A stretch of DNA of 64,000 bases from Fodinibius salipaludis (GCF_002287075.1 NZ_NSKE01000007.1:1-64000), one strand, 5' to 3'. Numbered from the stretch's first letter, positions 26,814 to 37,279 are shown. The notes: generated by a model from the letters alone, not told the origin. Numbers and translations are program-made.

Positions 26814-26890
26814 AATAAGAATTTAATTGCCATGACTTCTGGCCTATTTGCCAACCAGGTGATTTTTAATCTAAATAATTCTGTAACAAT

Positions 26891-26898
26891 CAAAAGTA
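26891..26898 (-). promoter_or_regulatory. Possible -7 promoter element of the actin-bactofilin operon
   Basis: The minus strand reads TACTTTTG, matching the Bacteroidota -7 consensus TAnnTTTG, 78 bp before the start codon. The -33 TTG is not well placed. Confidence 0.35.
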
Positions 26899-27121
26899 CC
26901 CTGCTTCGATCATAGATTGTCACAAGATATATTTTTATCGGCCAAAAATAGCAATACTTAAGTGCCCGAGATTTCAGTATCACCAATTACTATTGGGAGA
27001 TAATTCCAATATCTTATTCATGGGTCATGTCCTGTCTACCTGATCACATAAAATCTTATTTCTCTTCCATGAATTAGATTTTATTTTTACCCTATTATTA
27101 ATCTTTAATTTCATTTCTAAA
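26899..27121. other. Divergent intergenic region upstream of rocD
   Basis: Together with 26814-26890 this is a 308-bp gap between divergent genes. AT-rich, no ORF and no clear palindrome. It should hold the rocD promoter. Confidence 0.5.
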
Positions 27122-28360
27122 ATGACTACTACTCAAAAAGCTATTGAGCTCGAAGACCAATACGGAGCCCACAATTATCATCCCTTACCTGTTGTTCTCT
27201 CCAAAGGCGAAGGCGTTTATGTTTGGGATCCGGAAGGAAATAAGTATTACGATTTTTTATCGGCGTATTCTGCCGTAAATCAGGGACATTGCCATCCACG
27301 AATTATTAAGACATTAAAAGAACAGGCCGAAAAATTGACTTTGGTTTCCCGAGCTTTCCACAGCGATCAGCTTGGTGATTACGAAAAGTATATGCACGAT
27401 CTTTTTGGATATGACAAGCTCTTACCCATGAATACAGGGGCTGAAGGGGTAGAAACGGCCATTAAACTTTGCCGAAAATGGTCGTATGAAAAGAAAAACC
27501 TGACTCCAGAAAAAGCAACGATCATTGTTGCCAAAGGTAATTTCCACGGACGAACAACCAGCATTATTTCATTTTCTAATGATCCGGTTGCCCGCAAAAA
27601 TTTTGGCCCCTATACCCCGGGCTTTGTTTCTATTCCTTATAACGATTTAGATGCCCTCGAGAAAGCATTGCAAAAGAAAGATGTAGCCGGATTTCTGGTA
27701 GAACCCATTCAGGGCGAAGCCGGTGTTGTGGTTCCCGATGACGGATACCTCAAAAAAGCTTCAGAGCTCTGCAAGAAATACAATACCCTATTTATTGCTG
27801 ATGAAATTCAGACAGGTATTGCACGGACAGGTGAAATGTTGTGCGTAGATCATGAGGACGTTCGTCCCGATATTGTGATTTTAGGCAAAGCGCTATCTGG
27901 CGGAGCCTACCCGGTATCAGCGGTCATGGCTGATGATGATATCATGGAGTGCCTGCGCCCCGGAGAACACGGATCAACCTACGGCGGAAATCCACTGGCT
28001 TGTGCGGTTGCAATGGAAGCACTTAAAGTAGTCGAAGATGAAAATCTTGCTGACAATGCCGATCAAATGGGTCAACTTTTTCGAAAGGAGATGAATGATC
28101 TTGTAGATAATTCTGACTTGGTAAATCTTGTACGCGGCAAAGGGTTGCTGAACGCTATAGTAATTAATGATTCTGAAGACAGCGAGACGGCATGGGATAT
28201 TTGTCTAAAGCTCAAAGAAAATGGACTGTTAGCTAAACCCACACACGGTAATATCATTCGCTTTGCTCCGCCATTGGTTATGACTGAAGAACAACTCATG
28301 AATTGTATTTCTATTATTAAAGATACGATCACAAGCTTTGAAGAAACTATTTCCGCTTAA
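27122..28360 (+). CDS. rocD: Ornithine--oxo-acid aminotransferase
   Basis: 412 residues, fold-type I class III aminotransferase. The N-terminal [18 protein letters not shown] is characteristic of ornithine aminotransferases. It has the cofactor blocks [41 protein letters not shown] and [11 protein letters not shown], and the PLP lysine in [16 protein letters not shown]. It converts ornithine and 2-oxoglutarate to glutamate semialdehyde and glutamate. Full length. Monocistronic by position, with a hairpin just after it. The ornithine link to the racemase gene 4 kb away is suggestive only. Confidence 0.92.
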   Translation: MTTTQKAIELEDQYGAHNYHPLPVVLSKGEGVYVWDPEGNKYYDFLSAYSAVNQGHCHPRIIKTLKEQAEKLTLVSRAFHSDQLGDYEKYMHDLFGYDKLLPMNTGAEGVETAIKLCRKWSYEKKNLTPEKATIIVAKGNFHGRTTSIISFSNDPVARKNFGPYTPGFVSIPYNDLDALEKALQKKDVAGFLVEPIQGEAGVVVPDDGYLKKASELCKKYNTLFIADEIQTGIARTGEMLCVDHEDVRPDIVILGKALSGGAYPVSAVMADDDIMECLRPGEHGSTYGGNPLACAVAMEALKVVEDENLADNADQMGQLFRKEMNDLVDNSDLVNLVRGKGLLNAIVINDSEDSETAWDICLKLKENGLLAKPTHGNIIRFAPPLVMTEEQLMNCISIIKDTITSFEETISA

Positions 28361-28375
28361 GTTTCGTCTTAAAAT

Positions 28376-28412
28376 AAAGCTCCGCAGGATTTTTCAATCT
28401 TACGGAGTTTCT
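28376..28412 (+). terminator. Probable terminator after rocD
   Basis: Interrupted stem CTCCG...CGGAG with inner GAT/ATC pairs, followed by TTTCTAATTTCT. Moderate strength. It may also serve the convergent GH43 gene. Confidence 0.6.
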
Positions 28413-28440
28413 AATTTCTGTAGAGTACGTAGTACTTATA

Positions 28441-29526
28441 TCACCTTTCAGATGGATCAGTAGGAGCATTATCTGGCAGTGGAATACCAAATTCAGGCGT
28501 ACCATCCTCCTTCCAATTGATCACCTGTACGCGTGTATGGCGATTGGGGTCATTTAAGGGGTCTCCTTCAATTTCTTTATAGCTCCGTGCGTGATATATC
28601 ATCAGATCAGTAGATCCGTCGGGCGTAGTAGTAAAACTGTTATGGCCCGGACCATAGATTCCGTTCTCCTCCGATGATGAGAAGACCGGCTCTTTCGATT
28701 TTTTCCACGCATCTGGATCCAGCAAATCAGCATCTTCATCGGCCGTAAGTAGACCTATCTTATAATTGTGATCTGTTCCACTGGCCGAATACGTCATAAA
28801 TATTTTACCATTTCGTTTAATTACAGCTGCCCCTTCGTTTACCTTAAACAACTGTTTTTCCCAATCATATTCGGGACGTGTTAGCTCTACTTGTGGTTGT
28901 TTAATGCTCCAGGGAGTGTCCATCTCTGCAATATAAAGGGCAGTGTTGCCGTCGAAATCTGGTGGATGCTGTGCCCATACCATATAACGCGTGCCTTGAT
29001 GCTGAAAAGTAGTCGCATCAAGAGAAAATGTATCCCATTTTGTTTTTGTCTCTCCTTTCTCAATCCACTCTCCTTCCACCGGGTTAGCCGCATCATTTTC
29101 GATCACATACATTCTAATGGCCCAAATATCTTCGGTAGATCCCGCAGCAAAATACATATACCAATTACCATTAACATAATGTAACTCAGGAGCCCAAATA
29201 TGTGCCCCCATAATACCCTCATCATGTTTTCGCCAAATTACTTTCGGCTCTGCACTCTTCAATCCCTCTATGGTTTTTGATCGACGGATTTCTAAACGAT
29301 CAAACTCAGGAACCGATGCTGTAAAATAGTAATAGCCATCGGTATGTTTATAAACCCAGGGATCTGCTCGTTGCAGGATTAGCGGATTGGTATAATCAGC
29401 AGAAACTTTTTCTGATGATGCAGATTGTGCTTGTACAAACTCAATCTGCGTAAAACTTCCCATCAAAAAAATAAGTACAAGTGCTGACCGATAGATCCTT
29501 CTAATACTTTTTATATTCATAATCAT
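28441..29526 (-). CDS. Glycoside hydrolase family 43, secreted
   Basis: 361 residues with a hydrophobic signal segment (about 12-33, ending FVQAQ). The five-bladed propeller carries the GH43 catalytic residues: Asp in ILQRADPWVYK (general base, about 55), Asp in FSLDATTF (pKa modulator) and Glu in KVNEGAAVIKRNGK (general acid). GHNSFTTTPDGS is also typical. The likely substrate is an arabinan or arabinoxylan, but the subfamily is not determinable. It is alone between rocD and the tRNA, not in a SusCD cluster. Confidence 0.9.
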   Translation of the reverse strand: MIMNIKSIRRIYRSALVLIFLMGSFTQIEFVQAQSASSEKVSADYTNPLILQRADPWVYKHTDGYYYFTASVPEFDRLEIRRSKTIEGLKSAEPKVIWRKHDEGIMGAHIWAPELHYVNGNWYMYFAAGSTEDIWAIRMYVIENDAANPVEGEWIEKGETKTKWDTFSLDATTFQHQGTRYMVWAQHPPDFDGNTALYIAEMDTPWSIKQPQVELTRPEYDWEKQLFKVNEGAAVIKRNGKIFMTYSASGTDHNYKIGLLTADEDADLLDPDAWKKSKEPVFSSSEENGIYGPGHNSFTTTPDGSTDLMIYHARSYKEIEGDPLNDPNRHTRVQVINWKEDGTPEFGIPLPDNAPTDPSER

Positions 29527-29678
29527 CTCTTTTAAATAACTTTTACCGCGAAACTCAATATAATAAATGTATTTACCACACCTAATACCAGTCTACAGCA
29601 GATGTAATCCATTTTTCATTTTTTTAACAAGTAAGGGAAGAAAAATTGCTCACGAACAAACAGATAGGAAATAAAAAA

Positions 29679-29709
29679 AGCGACTTCCTGAACATCAGAA
29701 AGCCGCTTC
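29679..29709 (-). terminator. Terminator after the initiator tRNA
   Basis: On the minus strand a stem AGCGgCTTtCTGA/TCAGgAAGtCGCT is followed by seven T. It starts 8 bp past the tRNA 3' end. Confidence 0.8.
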
Positions 29710-29716
29710 TTGGTAG

Positions 29717-29789
<73 letters not shown>

Positions 29790-29903
29790 ATGTGAGTCGG
29801 TAATAATAAGGCTTGACATGGGTAATTGTCAATAGTAAATTCTAAATTCTTTCCCGGTTGAATTCCGATACATAAATTCCAATTAAATCCTATTAGGAGG
29901 GTT

Positions 29904-31253
29904 ATGTCCACGAATAACACAGTAGATCCCGCACAAGTACACAAGATTTTACAAAAACATATTTTAACAGATGGCTACGATATTGTGCTCGACCTTGAAA
30001 AGAGCGAAGGCACCTATCTGTATGATGCCAAAAGCGGGGAACGCTATCTGGACTTCTTTACTTTTTTTGCCTCCAATCCACTGGGGATGAACCATCCACA
30101 ACTGGCAAATAAAGAATTTCAGCAGAAGATTGGCAAAGTTGCCATTAACAAACCTTCCAACTCCGATGTGTATACCGAAGAGATGGCCGAGTTTGTAGAG
30201 AATTTTGATCGCGTAGGTATTCCCGATTACCTGCCCTACTCTTTCTTTATTTCCGGCGGCGCTTTAGCCGTTGAAAATGCCCTTAAGGTCGCCTTCGACT
30301 GGAAAGTGCAAAAGAACTTTCAAAAGGGCTACCGCCAGGAAAAAGGTCACAAGGTGCTTCATCTTGAACAGGCGTTTCACGGACGTACTGGATATACAAT
30401 GTCACTGACGAACACCGATCCAAAAAAGGTCAAATACTTTCCAAAATTCGACTGGCCGCGAATTACTTCTCCGGCTATGACCTATCCTCCTACGGGTGAC
30501 CGTATTCAACAGACGATTGAGCATGAAGAACGTGCGATTGCTCAGGCCGAACGGTATTTCGAAATGTATAAGGATGAGATCGCCTGCATCATTCTCGAAC
30601 CCATCCAAGGGGAAGGCGGCGATCGTCATTTTCGAAAGGAATTCCACCAGGCACTACGGGATCTGGCAGATAAACATGAGGCACTACTCATTTATGATGA
30701 GGTGCAAACCGGCGTTGGGCTAACCGGAAAATTCTGGGCCCACGAGCACTACGTCAAACCGGATATTTTAGCCTTTGGTAAAAAAGCACAAGTCTGCGGA
30801 ATTCTGGCCAGCAAGCGCGTTGACGATATTGAAACAAACTGCTTCCACGTTTCTTCGCGCATTAACTCCACCTGGGGCGGGAACCTTGTAGATATGGTGC
30901 GGTTCGGACGCATTCTTCAAGTAATTGAAGATGACAACCTCGTTGAAAATGCCGCTACGGTTGGTGAATTTTTACAGAAAAAAATCAAGAATCTCTCTAA
31001 CCAATTTGAGCATGTCACAAACCCACGCGGCAAAGGACTCTTCTGCGCCGTTGACTTCCCGAATGGTCATGCACGCGATTCGGTCATCAAAGAGTGCTTC
31101 AAAAATAACCTGATGATCCTTTCTTGCGGAGAGCGTACCATGCGATTCCGTCCACCGCTAACCGTTAATAAGGAACAAATTGAAGAAGGACTTGATATTA
31201 TAGAGAAGTCCATTAAATCTGCAATGGATAAATGTCCCGCGCTAAAGGAGTAA
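29904..31253 (+). CDS. lat: L-lysine 6-aminotransferase
   Basis: 449 residues. It matches the LAT family closely: HKILQKHILTDGYDIVLDLEKSEGTYL at the start, FFTFFASNPLGMNHPQL, NKPSNSDVYTEEM, SGGALAVENALKVAFDWK, IYDEVQTGVGLTG, and the PLP lysine in DILAFGKKAQVCGIL. The C-terminus carries LMILSCGERTMRFRPPL. It oxidises the side-chain amine of lysine to the semialdehyde, the first step to 2-aminoadipate, a route used in lysine breakdown. It is preceded by an excellent ribosome binding site (AGGAGG at 29895-29900, ATG at 29904). Confidence 0.93.
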   Translation: MSTNNTVDPAQVHKILQKHILTDGYDIVLDLEKSEGTYLYDAKSGERYLDFFTFFASNPLGMNHPQLANKEFQQKIGKVAINKPSNSDVYTEEMAEFVENFDRVGIPDYLPYSFFISGGALAVENALKVAFDWKVQKNFQKGYRQEKGHKVLHLEQAFHGRTGYTMSLTNTDPKKVKYFPKFDWPRITSPAMTYPPTGDRIQQTIEHEERAIAQAERYFEMYKDEIACIILEPIQGEGGDRHFRKEFHQALRDLADKHEALLIYDEVQTGVGLTGKFWAHEHYVKPDILAFGKKAQVCGILASKRVDDIETNCFHVSSRINSTWGGNLVDMVRFGRILQVIEDDNLVENAATVGEFLQKKIKNLSNQFEHVTNPRGKGLFCAVDFPNGHARDSVIKECFKNNLMILSCGERTMRFRPPLTVNKEQIEEGLDIIEKSIKSAMDKCPALKE

Positions 31254-31612
31254 AAACCATTCTTATAAGAAGGCTGCTATAAGTTAAGAAGTTTCGGTTT
31301 CTTAGGCTTCATATATAGCCACTTCGACGTAGTTGGCCTTCAGCGACGTAGCGCGTAGGCAGGGAAGACAAGTAATTGAACTCCATTCCACAGGGGCAGG
31401 AGGATTGAATCTAATAGTAAAGTTGGTCAATTCCCTACATCCCCTTCACGGTTTCTAAAGCGGCCTCTGAATTTTGTGCGGTGGCTGAGGGTGAAAACAG
31501 AGCATTTCGTACCGGTGCATCTCTTTGAAATAATTTGGAAATGGAAAGGACCATCGAAATGCTCTCATCTGAAAGCCACAGCGAATACAAAATTCTAAGC
31601 CTTGACCTTTTA
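31254..31612. other. Intergenic stretch downstream of lat, nothing identified
   Basis: About 360 bp with no supported ORF. It contains scattered GC-rich words but no clear gene. Confidence 0.5.
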
Positions 31613-31680
31613 GCACCTTTTGTGTCAAGACAAAAGGTGCATCATCTCTGTTATGCTACACAATACTTTTTGTAGCATAA
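31613..31680. repeat. Two perfect palindromes side by side
   Basis: GCACCTTTTGT/ACAAAAGGTGC (11-bp arms, 6-nt loop, 31613-31640), followed 10 bp later by TTATGCTACA/TGTAGCATAA (10-bp arms, 10-nt loop, 31651-31680). Neither is followed by a long T run, so a terminator is unlikely. They may be repeat-element hairpins. Confidence 0.75.
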
Positions 31681-31871
31681 AGGTTGGTCGTTAATAAGAA
31701 AAACGAAAAAGCAAACAGCGTACCGCAGCAAAGTTACGACACGAGATACAGCATTCCGCACCAGAGGTACGGAATGAGGGTTAAGCAAGGGTTTGGATAT
31801 TCATTGATAATAACGAATTCATCCTTAGAAAAGAGAACAAGAGGATTAAATCTTTTACTCGTTACGACGTA

Positions 31872-32591
31872 TTATACCATCTGGTGCGATTCGGGCTGAA
31901 TGGTAATTTCGTTAAGCACCGATCCCTCCGGTTGGTTAGCTGCATAATACACAGATTTAGCCACCTCTTCGGGCAACAACATTTTATCTTTTTGCACGCG
32001 CATATTTACGGTATCACTATCCCACATCGGAGTATCCACGCCTCCCAAATGCATGAGGGTAAACTTTACGCCGCTGCGCTTGTGTTCTTCGACCAGCGAC
32101 TTCGTAAATCCAGTAATGGCAAACTTGGAAGCCGAATAAATTGATGAATTTTTCATGGGATACTTTCCAACACTGCCCGGAAACATAATCACACGCCCCT
32201 TCTTTTCGGTTGCCATATAGCGCACTACTGTTTGGGTCACTAAAAAAGTACCATATACATTCACGTCCAGCATCTCTTGGGCTTCTTCGGGATTAATATC
32301 AAGCAAAGGCTGAATTACTGCCGTCCCGAATGCATTTACCAGCACATCAATGGGACCTAAATCTTCGGTAACTTCCCGAGCCATTTTTGATACCGAAGCC
32401 AAATCAGTAACATCAACACCAATCACAAACGCATTACCGCCCGAACCATTAATTTCTTTGGCCACCTTTTCTGCTTTCTCCTGATTCCGCGCCGCCAAAA
32501 CCACCTTGGCACCGGCCTTTGCAAAAACACGACCACAAGCACTTCCTATTCCTCCTGAACCTCCAACGATAAGTACAATTTTATCTTCCAT
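31872..32591 (-). CDS. Short-chain dehydrogenase/reductase
   Basis: 239 residues, classical SDR fold: NAD(P)-binding GGSGGIGSACG (11-21), DVTD, a substrate-side NAFG motif in place of NNAG, and the catalytic Ser/Tyr/Lys in FPGSVGKYPMKNSSIYSASKFA (YxxxK). Most similar to 3-oxoacyl-ACP-type reductases or sorbitol-type SDRs by length. The substrate is unknown. Monocistronic by position. The C-terminal IQPESHQMV suggests a short substrate loop. Confidence 0.85.
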   Translation of the reverse strand: MEDKIVLIVGGSGGIGSACGRVFAKAGAKVVLAARNQEKAEKVAKEINGSGGNAFVIGVDVTDLASVSKMAREVTEDLGPIDVLVNAFGTAVIQPLLDINPEEAQEMLDVNVYGTFLVTQTVVRYMATEKKGRVIMFPGSVGKYPMKNSSIYSASKFAITGFTKSLVEEHKRSGVKFTLMHLGGVDTPMWDSDTVNMRVQKDKMLLPEEVAKSVYYAANQPEGSVLNEITIQPESHQMV

Positions 32592-32655
32592 AAAGTATAA
32601 AGTTAGAAACCGCAGATTTACATTAAATACTTAGTTTATTAGACCTTTAAAAGTC

Positions 32656-32768
32656 CGTGTCACCTGAATTTATTTCAGGATCTGTTACTATTAATGAGTA
32701 TAAGATTTAAACAGCTAAGACAGATGCTGAAACAAAGCCTGTCCCAATACATCGTGGGTCAGCATGAC
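32656..32768. repeat. Degenerate composite of two hairpins (GIY-YIG 2 repeat family)
   Basis: GTGTCACCTGAATTTATTTC followed by AGGATCTGT, then ACAGATGCTGAAACAAAGCC and an arm ending in GTCAGCATGACAT. The two halves are inverted relative to each other. Same family as 35207-35291 and the hairpins around 58950-59249. Confidence 0.75.
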
Positions 32769-32834
32769 ATGAAAGCTTCTAAGAACTTATTATAAGATAA
32801 TCAATAGATTTAGCTGAACTTTCGTTCAAAAAAG

Positions 32835-32867
32835 TAGGCTGCCAGCAACAAAGTCACCAACAGCCTA
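32835..32867 (-). terminator. Terminator of purL
   Basis: TAGGCTG/CAGCCTA stem, followed on the minus strand by CTTTTTTG. It lies 25 bp past the purL stop. Confidence 0.8.
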
Positions 32868-32891
32868 AAATTATATCTCTGATATGTTATC

Positions 32892-35150
32892 CTACGCTAC
32901 CACATCATCTTTTTGCTTCATAGCCCGCTCAATGACGTTGTCGTAGATATCATACATCTCATCAATCGACAAGCTTACCAGATCATCAACATTTAATGAC
33001 CTTTCATTTGTAACAGTACCTAATTCCACGAAAGGCACGTCTTGGTTATTCAGATGTGATTCAAGCTGCCCTTTCTTTTTGGCCTCAGATGTTACTACCA
33101 CTCCGGACTGTGCTTCGCTGTAGAGTATTTCGTGTTTGTTTTCTCCAAGATCAGCCACCGAAACATCAGCGCCTTTTCCGGCAAACATAGCCATTTCTGT
33201 CAGTGTAGTTGCCAAACCGCCATCAGAAATATCATGCGCCGCATTTACGTACTGATTCTGAATAGCATCCAGTAAAGATGACTGCAACCGAGCTTCAAAC
33301 TCAAGATCAATATCCGGAGCATCACCGGTTGTTAGATCAAAAATTTCACGCAGATATTCACTACCGCCTAAGCCTTTTCGAAGAGCTCCAACGTAGTAGA
33401 TTACATCGGACTCATTCTTAAATTCAGGCGTCATGCGATGATTTTCTATATCCTCAACAAGTCCGAGCATACCAATAACCGGTGTTGGGAAAATCGCCAT
33501 CTCCGGATTTTCATTATAAAAACTCACATTCCCACCGGTGACCGGTGTATTGAACATACGACAGGCATCCCCCATCCCCGCAAGTGCTTCTTTAAACGTC
33601 CAGTATACTTCCGGCTTATAGGGATTTCCAAAGTTCAGGCAATTTGTAATTGCCATCGGTTTTGCTCCGCTACATACCACATTACGGGCTGCTTCGGCCA
33701 CGGCAATTTGTCCACCTTTTCGCGGATTCAAATACACATACCGGCCATTGCAATCGGTCTTCACAGCCAATCCTTTTTTCGTGCCCTTAATGCGTACTAC
33801 TCCGGAGTCCGAAGCACCGGGACCGTTCACTGTATTGGTTCGAACCATCGTATCGTACTGCTCAAACGCCCAACGTTTGGAAGCAATATTGGGCGACCCC
33901 AGCAATTGTTTTACAATCTCGTTGTGGTTACCGGGGTGATCCAAAGAATTGATATCAAATGACTGGACCTCATCCAGATATTCGGGCTTTGTGGCCTCAC
34001 GCTTATATTGTGGAGCACCGCCGCCCAGTACTAAACTGTCAGCGGGAATATCGGCTTTCACTTCACCATCTTTGTGATAGGTTACATTTTCGCCCTTTAC
34101 CACTTCACCAATTACAACAGCGTTGAGATCCCACTTCTCATAAATGTCAATAATCTCCTGCTCGCGACCTTCTTCGGCTACAACCAGCATGCGCTCCTGA
34201 CTTTCGGAAAGCAAAATTTCATAAGCCGACATCCCCTCTTCACGAGTTGGTACTTTATCCAGGTCCAAACGCATTCCCGCATTTCCCTTGGCGCTCATTT
34301 CGGATGAAGAACAGCTTATTCCTGCCGCACCCATATCCTGAATACCAACAATACCGCCATTCTTAATCACTTCGAGCGTAGCTTCAAGCAGCAGTTTCTC
34401 TGCAAATGGATCGCCCACTTGAACACTTGGACGCTTGTCTTCGCTTTCCTCGCTAATTTCTTCGGATGCAAAGGTAGCCCCGTGAATTCCGTCACGGCCA
34501 GTATCCGATCCTACAATAATCACCGGGTTACCAACCCCTTCAGCAATAGCCGAAGCCGTCTGATCTTCCTTCACAATTCCAACACTCATCGCATTCACCA
34601 GTGGATTACCTTCATACTTCTCATCAAAGTAGATTTCGCCCCCCACCATCGGCACACCGAAAGAATTACCGTAATCCGCGATGCCGCGCACAACGCCATC
34701 CAACAGAAAACGAACACGAGGCATATCCATATCGCCAAAACGTAATGAGTTGAGACTGGCAACGGGACGTGCTCCCATGGTAAAAATATCGCGATGAATT
34801 CCGCCTACACCTGTGGCTGCCCCTTCGTAAGGCTCAATAGCTGATGGATGATTGTGACTCTCCACTTTAAATACGCAACCAAGGCCGTCGCCAATATCTA
34901 CCAAACCGGCATTTTCTTCTCCGGCTCCCACCAGCATTTGCGGTCCTTCATTAGGGAGCTTTTTAATTTCGAGAATGGAGTTTTTATATGAGCAGTGCTC
35001 ACTCCACATCACCGAATAAACCCCAAGCTCGGTAAAGTTTGGCGTGCGACCGAGGTAGTCTTTGATCATCTCAAACTCCTCTTCTGTCAATCCGTGATCT
35101 TTGGCTAATTCGAGTGTTACATCCGGCTCCTTCATCGTGTTACGTGGCAT
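32892..35150 (-). CDS. purL: Phosphoribosylformylglycinamidine synthase, large subunit
   Basis: 752 residues, the small-type PurL that needs PurS and PurQ. It has the N-terminal [13 protein letters not shown] block with the active-site His and Tyr region, [23 protein letters not shown] (substrate binding), [14 protein letters not shown], the ATP-binding region [18 protein letters not shown], the central [14 protein letters not shown] and the C-terminal half with [19 protein letters not shown]. It makes FGAM from FGAR, ATP and glutamine in purine synthesis. Monocistronic here, with its own terminator; purS and purQ are not in the window. Confidence 0.96.
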   Translation of the reverse strand: MPRNTMKEPDVTLELAKDHGLTEEEFEMIKDYLGRTPNFTELGVYSVMWSEHCSYKNSILEIKKLPNEGPQMLVGAGEENAGLVDIGDGLGCVFKVESHNHPSAIEPYEGAATGVGGIHRDIFTMGARPVASLNSLRFGDMDMPRVRFLLDGVVRGIADYGNSFGVPMVGGEIYFDEKYEGNPLVNAMSVGIVKEDQTASAIAEGVGNPVIIVGSDTGRDGIHGATFASEEISEESEDKRPSVQVGDPFAEKLLLEATLEVIKNGGIVGIQDMGAAGISCSSSEMSAKGNAGMRLDLDKVPTREEGMSAYEILLSESQERMLVVAEEGREQEIIDIYEKWDLNAVVIGEVVKGENVTYHKDGEVKADIPADSLVLGGGAPQYKREATKPEYLDEVQSFDINSLDHPGNHNEIVKQLLGSPNIASKRWAFEQYDTMVRTNTVNGPGASDSGVVRIKGTKKGLAVKTDCNGRYVYLNPRKGGQIAVAEAARNVVCSGAKPMAITNCLNFGNPYKPEVYWTFKEALAGMGDACRMFNTPVTGGNVSFYNENPEMAIFPTPVIGMLGLVEDIENHRMTPEFKNESDVIYYVGALRKGLGGSEYLREIFDLTTGDAPDIDLEFEARLQSSLLDAIQNQYVNAAHDISDGGLATTLTEMAMFAGKGADVSVADLGENKHEILYSEAQSGVVVTSEAKKKGQLESHLNNQDVPFVELGTVTNERSLNVDDLVSLSIDEMYDIYDNVIERAMKQKDDVVA

Positions 35151-35206
35151 TAAGTGTTGGTATTGAGTGTTGGAAAGTTGTAGGGTCAGAAATATCTTTA
35201 AAATCC

Positions 35207-35291
35207 CTGTGTCATCCTGAATTCAGTTCAGGATCTGCGACAAAAAAATTTTTAAGCAACACAGATGCTGAAACAAGTTCAGCATGACACA
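35207..35291. repeat. Composite of two inverted hairpins (GIY-YIG 2 repeat family), upstream of purL
   Basis: Left hairpin GTGTCATCCTGAATTCAGTT then CAGGATCTG; right hairpin CAGATGCTGAAACAAGTTCA then GCATGACAC. The halves are near reverse complements, so the unit is a large interrupted palindrome. It is close to the purL start and may affect its leader. Confidence 0.82.
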
Positions 35292-35323
35292 AGCACCTTT
35301 ATAACTGTAATTTTTTCTTTGGC

Positions 35324-36052
35324 TTAAACCTTCAATAAATTCTTTAAATCCATAAAATCGTTAAATACAAAGTCGGCTTTCTGATGTTTCTCAGGCTCCC
35401 CATTCTCCGTAAACCATGCTACATCCCATCCAAACTGAGTACCGCCTTCTACATCAGAACTAAATGAATCGCCCACATATAAGATCTCATCTCTGTCGAC
35501 GCCTGCTTTTTCGGTTGCATGAGCAAACACATCGGGATGCGGCTTTAAAACGCCCACTTCTTCAGAAATAACCGTATTTGGGGCCGAATCATACAGATCA
35601 AAATCTTCAAACTTTTTACGCTGCGTTTCTGCAAAACCATTCGTTAAAATTCCCACAGGATATTGATCAACAATAGTTTGGTAGACTTCCCGTGCTCCAT
35701 CAAGCCACTGCCAGTGATTACGGTAGGCCTGCATATAAAAATTCCCTACTTCTTCGTATCGACTTCCATCCAGTCCAAGCTCTTTCAGTGTAAGCTCAAA
35801 GCGGTTGCGTTGTAACTCATCCCGGCTCACTTTGGCTCGGCTGTACAAGCCCCACTGCTTACTATTTACTTGGTGATATACCTTAACAAGTTGGTTGGGA
35901 GTGGTATCCGCAAAAAAATCGAAATGGTCATGAACATCTTTCAGGCCGGCCGCCTCAGCTGATTGGTGATCGAGCAGGGTATCATCGAGATCAAAATAGA
36001 TAAACTTGTACGACAAAAGTATAGCAATAGGGGTTGAAAATGATTCGCTCAA
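35324..36052 (-). CDS. HAD-family hydrolase (YjjG-like 5'-nucleotidase)
   Basis: 242 residues. It carries the HAD motifs: DLDDTLLDH (motif I, nucleophile Asp), ILTNGFAETQRKKF (motif II, Thr), the KPHPDVFAHA block (motif III, Lys) and LYVGDSFSSDVEGGTQFGW (motif IV). This series is typical of YjjG, which hydrolyses noncanonical pyrimidine nucleotides. The first ~14 residues before the FIYFDLDD strand are longer than usual, so the true start could be an internal TTG codon. A lone gene on the minus strand. Confidence 0.82.
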   Translation of the reverse strand: MSESFSTPIAILLSYKFIYFDLDDTLLDHQSAEAAGLKDVHDHFDFFADTTPNQLVKVYHQVNSKQWGLYSRAKVSRDELQRNRFELTLKELGLDGSRYEEVGNFYMQAYRNHWQWLDGAREVYQTIVDQYPVGILTNGFAETQRKKFEDFDLYDSAPNTVISEEVGVLKPHPDVFAHATEKAGVDRDEILYVGDSFSSDVEGGTQFGWDVAWFTENGEPEKHQKADFVFNDFMDLKNLLKV

Positions 36053-36168
36053 ATATAGGGATTTGGATGATAATATTTAAAAACGAATCGGATCTAATCG
36101 TTTGCTCTTTTTTAGAAATCTTGAATTATTTTAATCATAATGCCTGCATCAATTTGCTGAGGCTTTCG

Positions 36169-36176
36169 TATATTTG
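36169..36176 (+). promoter_or_regulatory. Possible -7 promoter element of the lemA operon
   Basis: TATATTTG fits the Bacteroidota TAnnTTTG element and is 33 bp before the lemA ATG. The matching upstream TTG is uncertain. Confidence 0.4.
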
Positions 36177-36208
36177 TGATCTAAATTATTAACACAAACT
36201 TTTTTGAT

Positions 36209-36796
36209 ATGAATATTAAGACAATTATTGGATTGGGCGTTATTGCCTTGTTGGTTTTCATGGGAATTAGTAAGTATAATACGCTTGTGGAGCAGGAACA
36301 GAATGTTGAACAATCATGGGCACAGGTCGAAAATCAGTACCAGCGTCGCGCCGACTTAGTCCCAAATTTGGTTAATACTGTGAAAGGTGCAGCAGATTTC
36401 GAACAGGAAACACTGACCGAAGTTACTGAGGCACGCAGCAGAGCCAGTTCAATTCAAATATCAGCTGATGATCTCAATAATCCACAAAAGATCCAGCAGT
36501 TCCAGCAGGCACAGCAGCAACTTTCCGGTGCTTTATCACGAATGCTTGTAACAGTCGAAAAATATCCTGAATTAAAAGCCAACCAGAACTTTCGGGACCT
36601 ACAGGTACAACTGGAAGGCACAGAAAATCGTATTGCTACCGAGCGTCAGCGTTTTAATGAGGCCGTCCAAAGCTATAACACTACGGTAAAACGATTTCCT
36701 AATAATGTTTTTGCCGGAATGTTCGGGTTTGATGATAAAGCATTTTTCGAAGCTGATAAAGGAGCTAAAGAAGTTCCCGAAGTAAATTTTGATTAA
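36209..36796 (+). CDS. lemA: LemA family protein
   Basis: 195 residues: one N-terminal membrane helix (about 3-21), then the LemA coiled helical domain with the conserved signature NTLVEQEQNVEQSWAQVENQYQRRADLVPNLVNTVKG and EKYPELKANQNFRDLQVQLEGTENRIATERQRFNEAV. The rest faces the outside of the membrane. The biochemical role of LemA is unknown. It is the first gene of a three-gene operon with two TPM-domain proteins, a common pairing; the spacing to the next gene is 11 bp. Confidence 0.95.
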   Translation: MNIKTIIGLGVIALLVFMGISKYNTLVEQEQNVEQSWAQVENQYQRRADLVPNLVNTVKGAADFEQETLTEVTEARSRASSIQISADDLNNPQKIQQFQQAQQQLSGALSRMLVTVEKYPELKANQNFRDLQVQLEGTENRIATERQRFNEAVQSYNTTVKRFPNNVFAGMFGFDDKAFFEADKGAKEVPEVNFD

Positions 36797-36807
36797 AATA
36801 ACAAATT

Positions 36808-37257
36808 ATGCCAGCACGACAGTTTTTAACAGAACAGGAAGAACAGCAAATTGTAAATGCAATCAATACCGCCGAAGAAAAAACATCCGGTGAAATCCGT
36901 GTACATCTCGAGCATCGTTGTGATGGCGATGCCTTAGACCGTGCGGACCATGTTTTTCATAATCTGGGAATGGACGAAACCAAGCTTCAAAACGGGGTAC
37001 TGATCTATATTGCCACCGAAGACCATAAAGCGGCTGTTTATGCTGGTAAAGCCATCCACCGCGAAGTAGAAGATGGTTTTTGGAATGACGTGCTACAGAT
37101 CTTGATTGATCATTTTAAGAAAGAAAAATACGAAGAAGGAATTGAGGGAGCCGTCCGCAAGGTAGGCCAAAAACTGGAAGAACTTTTCCCCTATCATCAA
37201 AAGGGAGACCTTGACGAGCTGTCAAATGACATTAGCTTCCACGACAATAAAAATTAA
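36808..37257 (+). CDS. TPM-domain protein, cytoplasmic
   Basis: 149 residues with a TPM domain: TEEQEEQIVNAINTAEEKTSGEIRVHLEHRC, LGMDETKLQNGVLIYIATEDHKAAVYAGKAIHREV and ILIDHFKKEKYEEGIEGAVRKVGQKL. No signal peptide or membrane helix, unlike the next gene. TPM proteins have been linked to phosphatase activity in plants and to respiratory complex assembly, but a general role is not known. Middle gene of the LemA operon, 11 bp after lemA and 22 bp before the next. Confidence 0.85.
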   Translation: MPARQFLTEQEEQQIVNAINTAEEKTSGEIRVHLEHRCDGDALDRADHVFHNLGMDETKLQNGVLIYIATEDHKAAVYAGKAIHREVEDGFWNDVLQILIDHFKKEKYEEGIEGAVRKVGQKLEELFPYHQKGDLDELSNDISFHDNKN

Positions 37258-37279
37258 GATTTAATTTTAGCGTATACTT

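Noticed and set aside
31613-31640. Terminator of lat
   Set aside because: Too far (360 bp) from the gene and no T tract follows.
31684-31899. Small ORF in the intergenic region after lat
   Set aside because: No family resemblance, no ribosome binding site, and it overlaps the SDR gene end.
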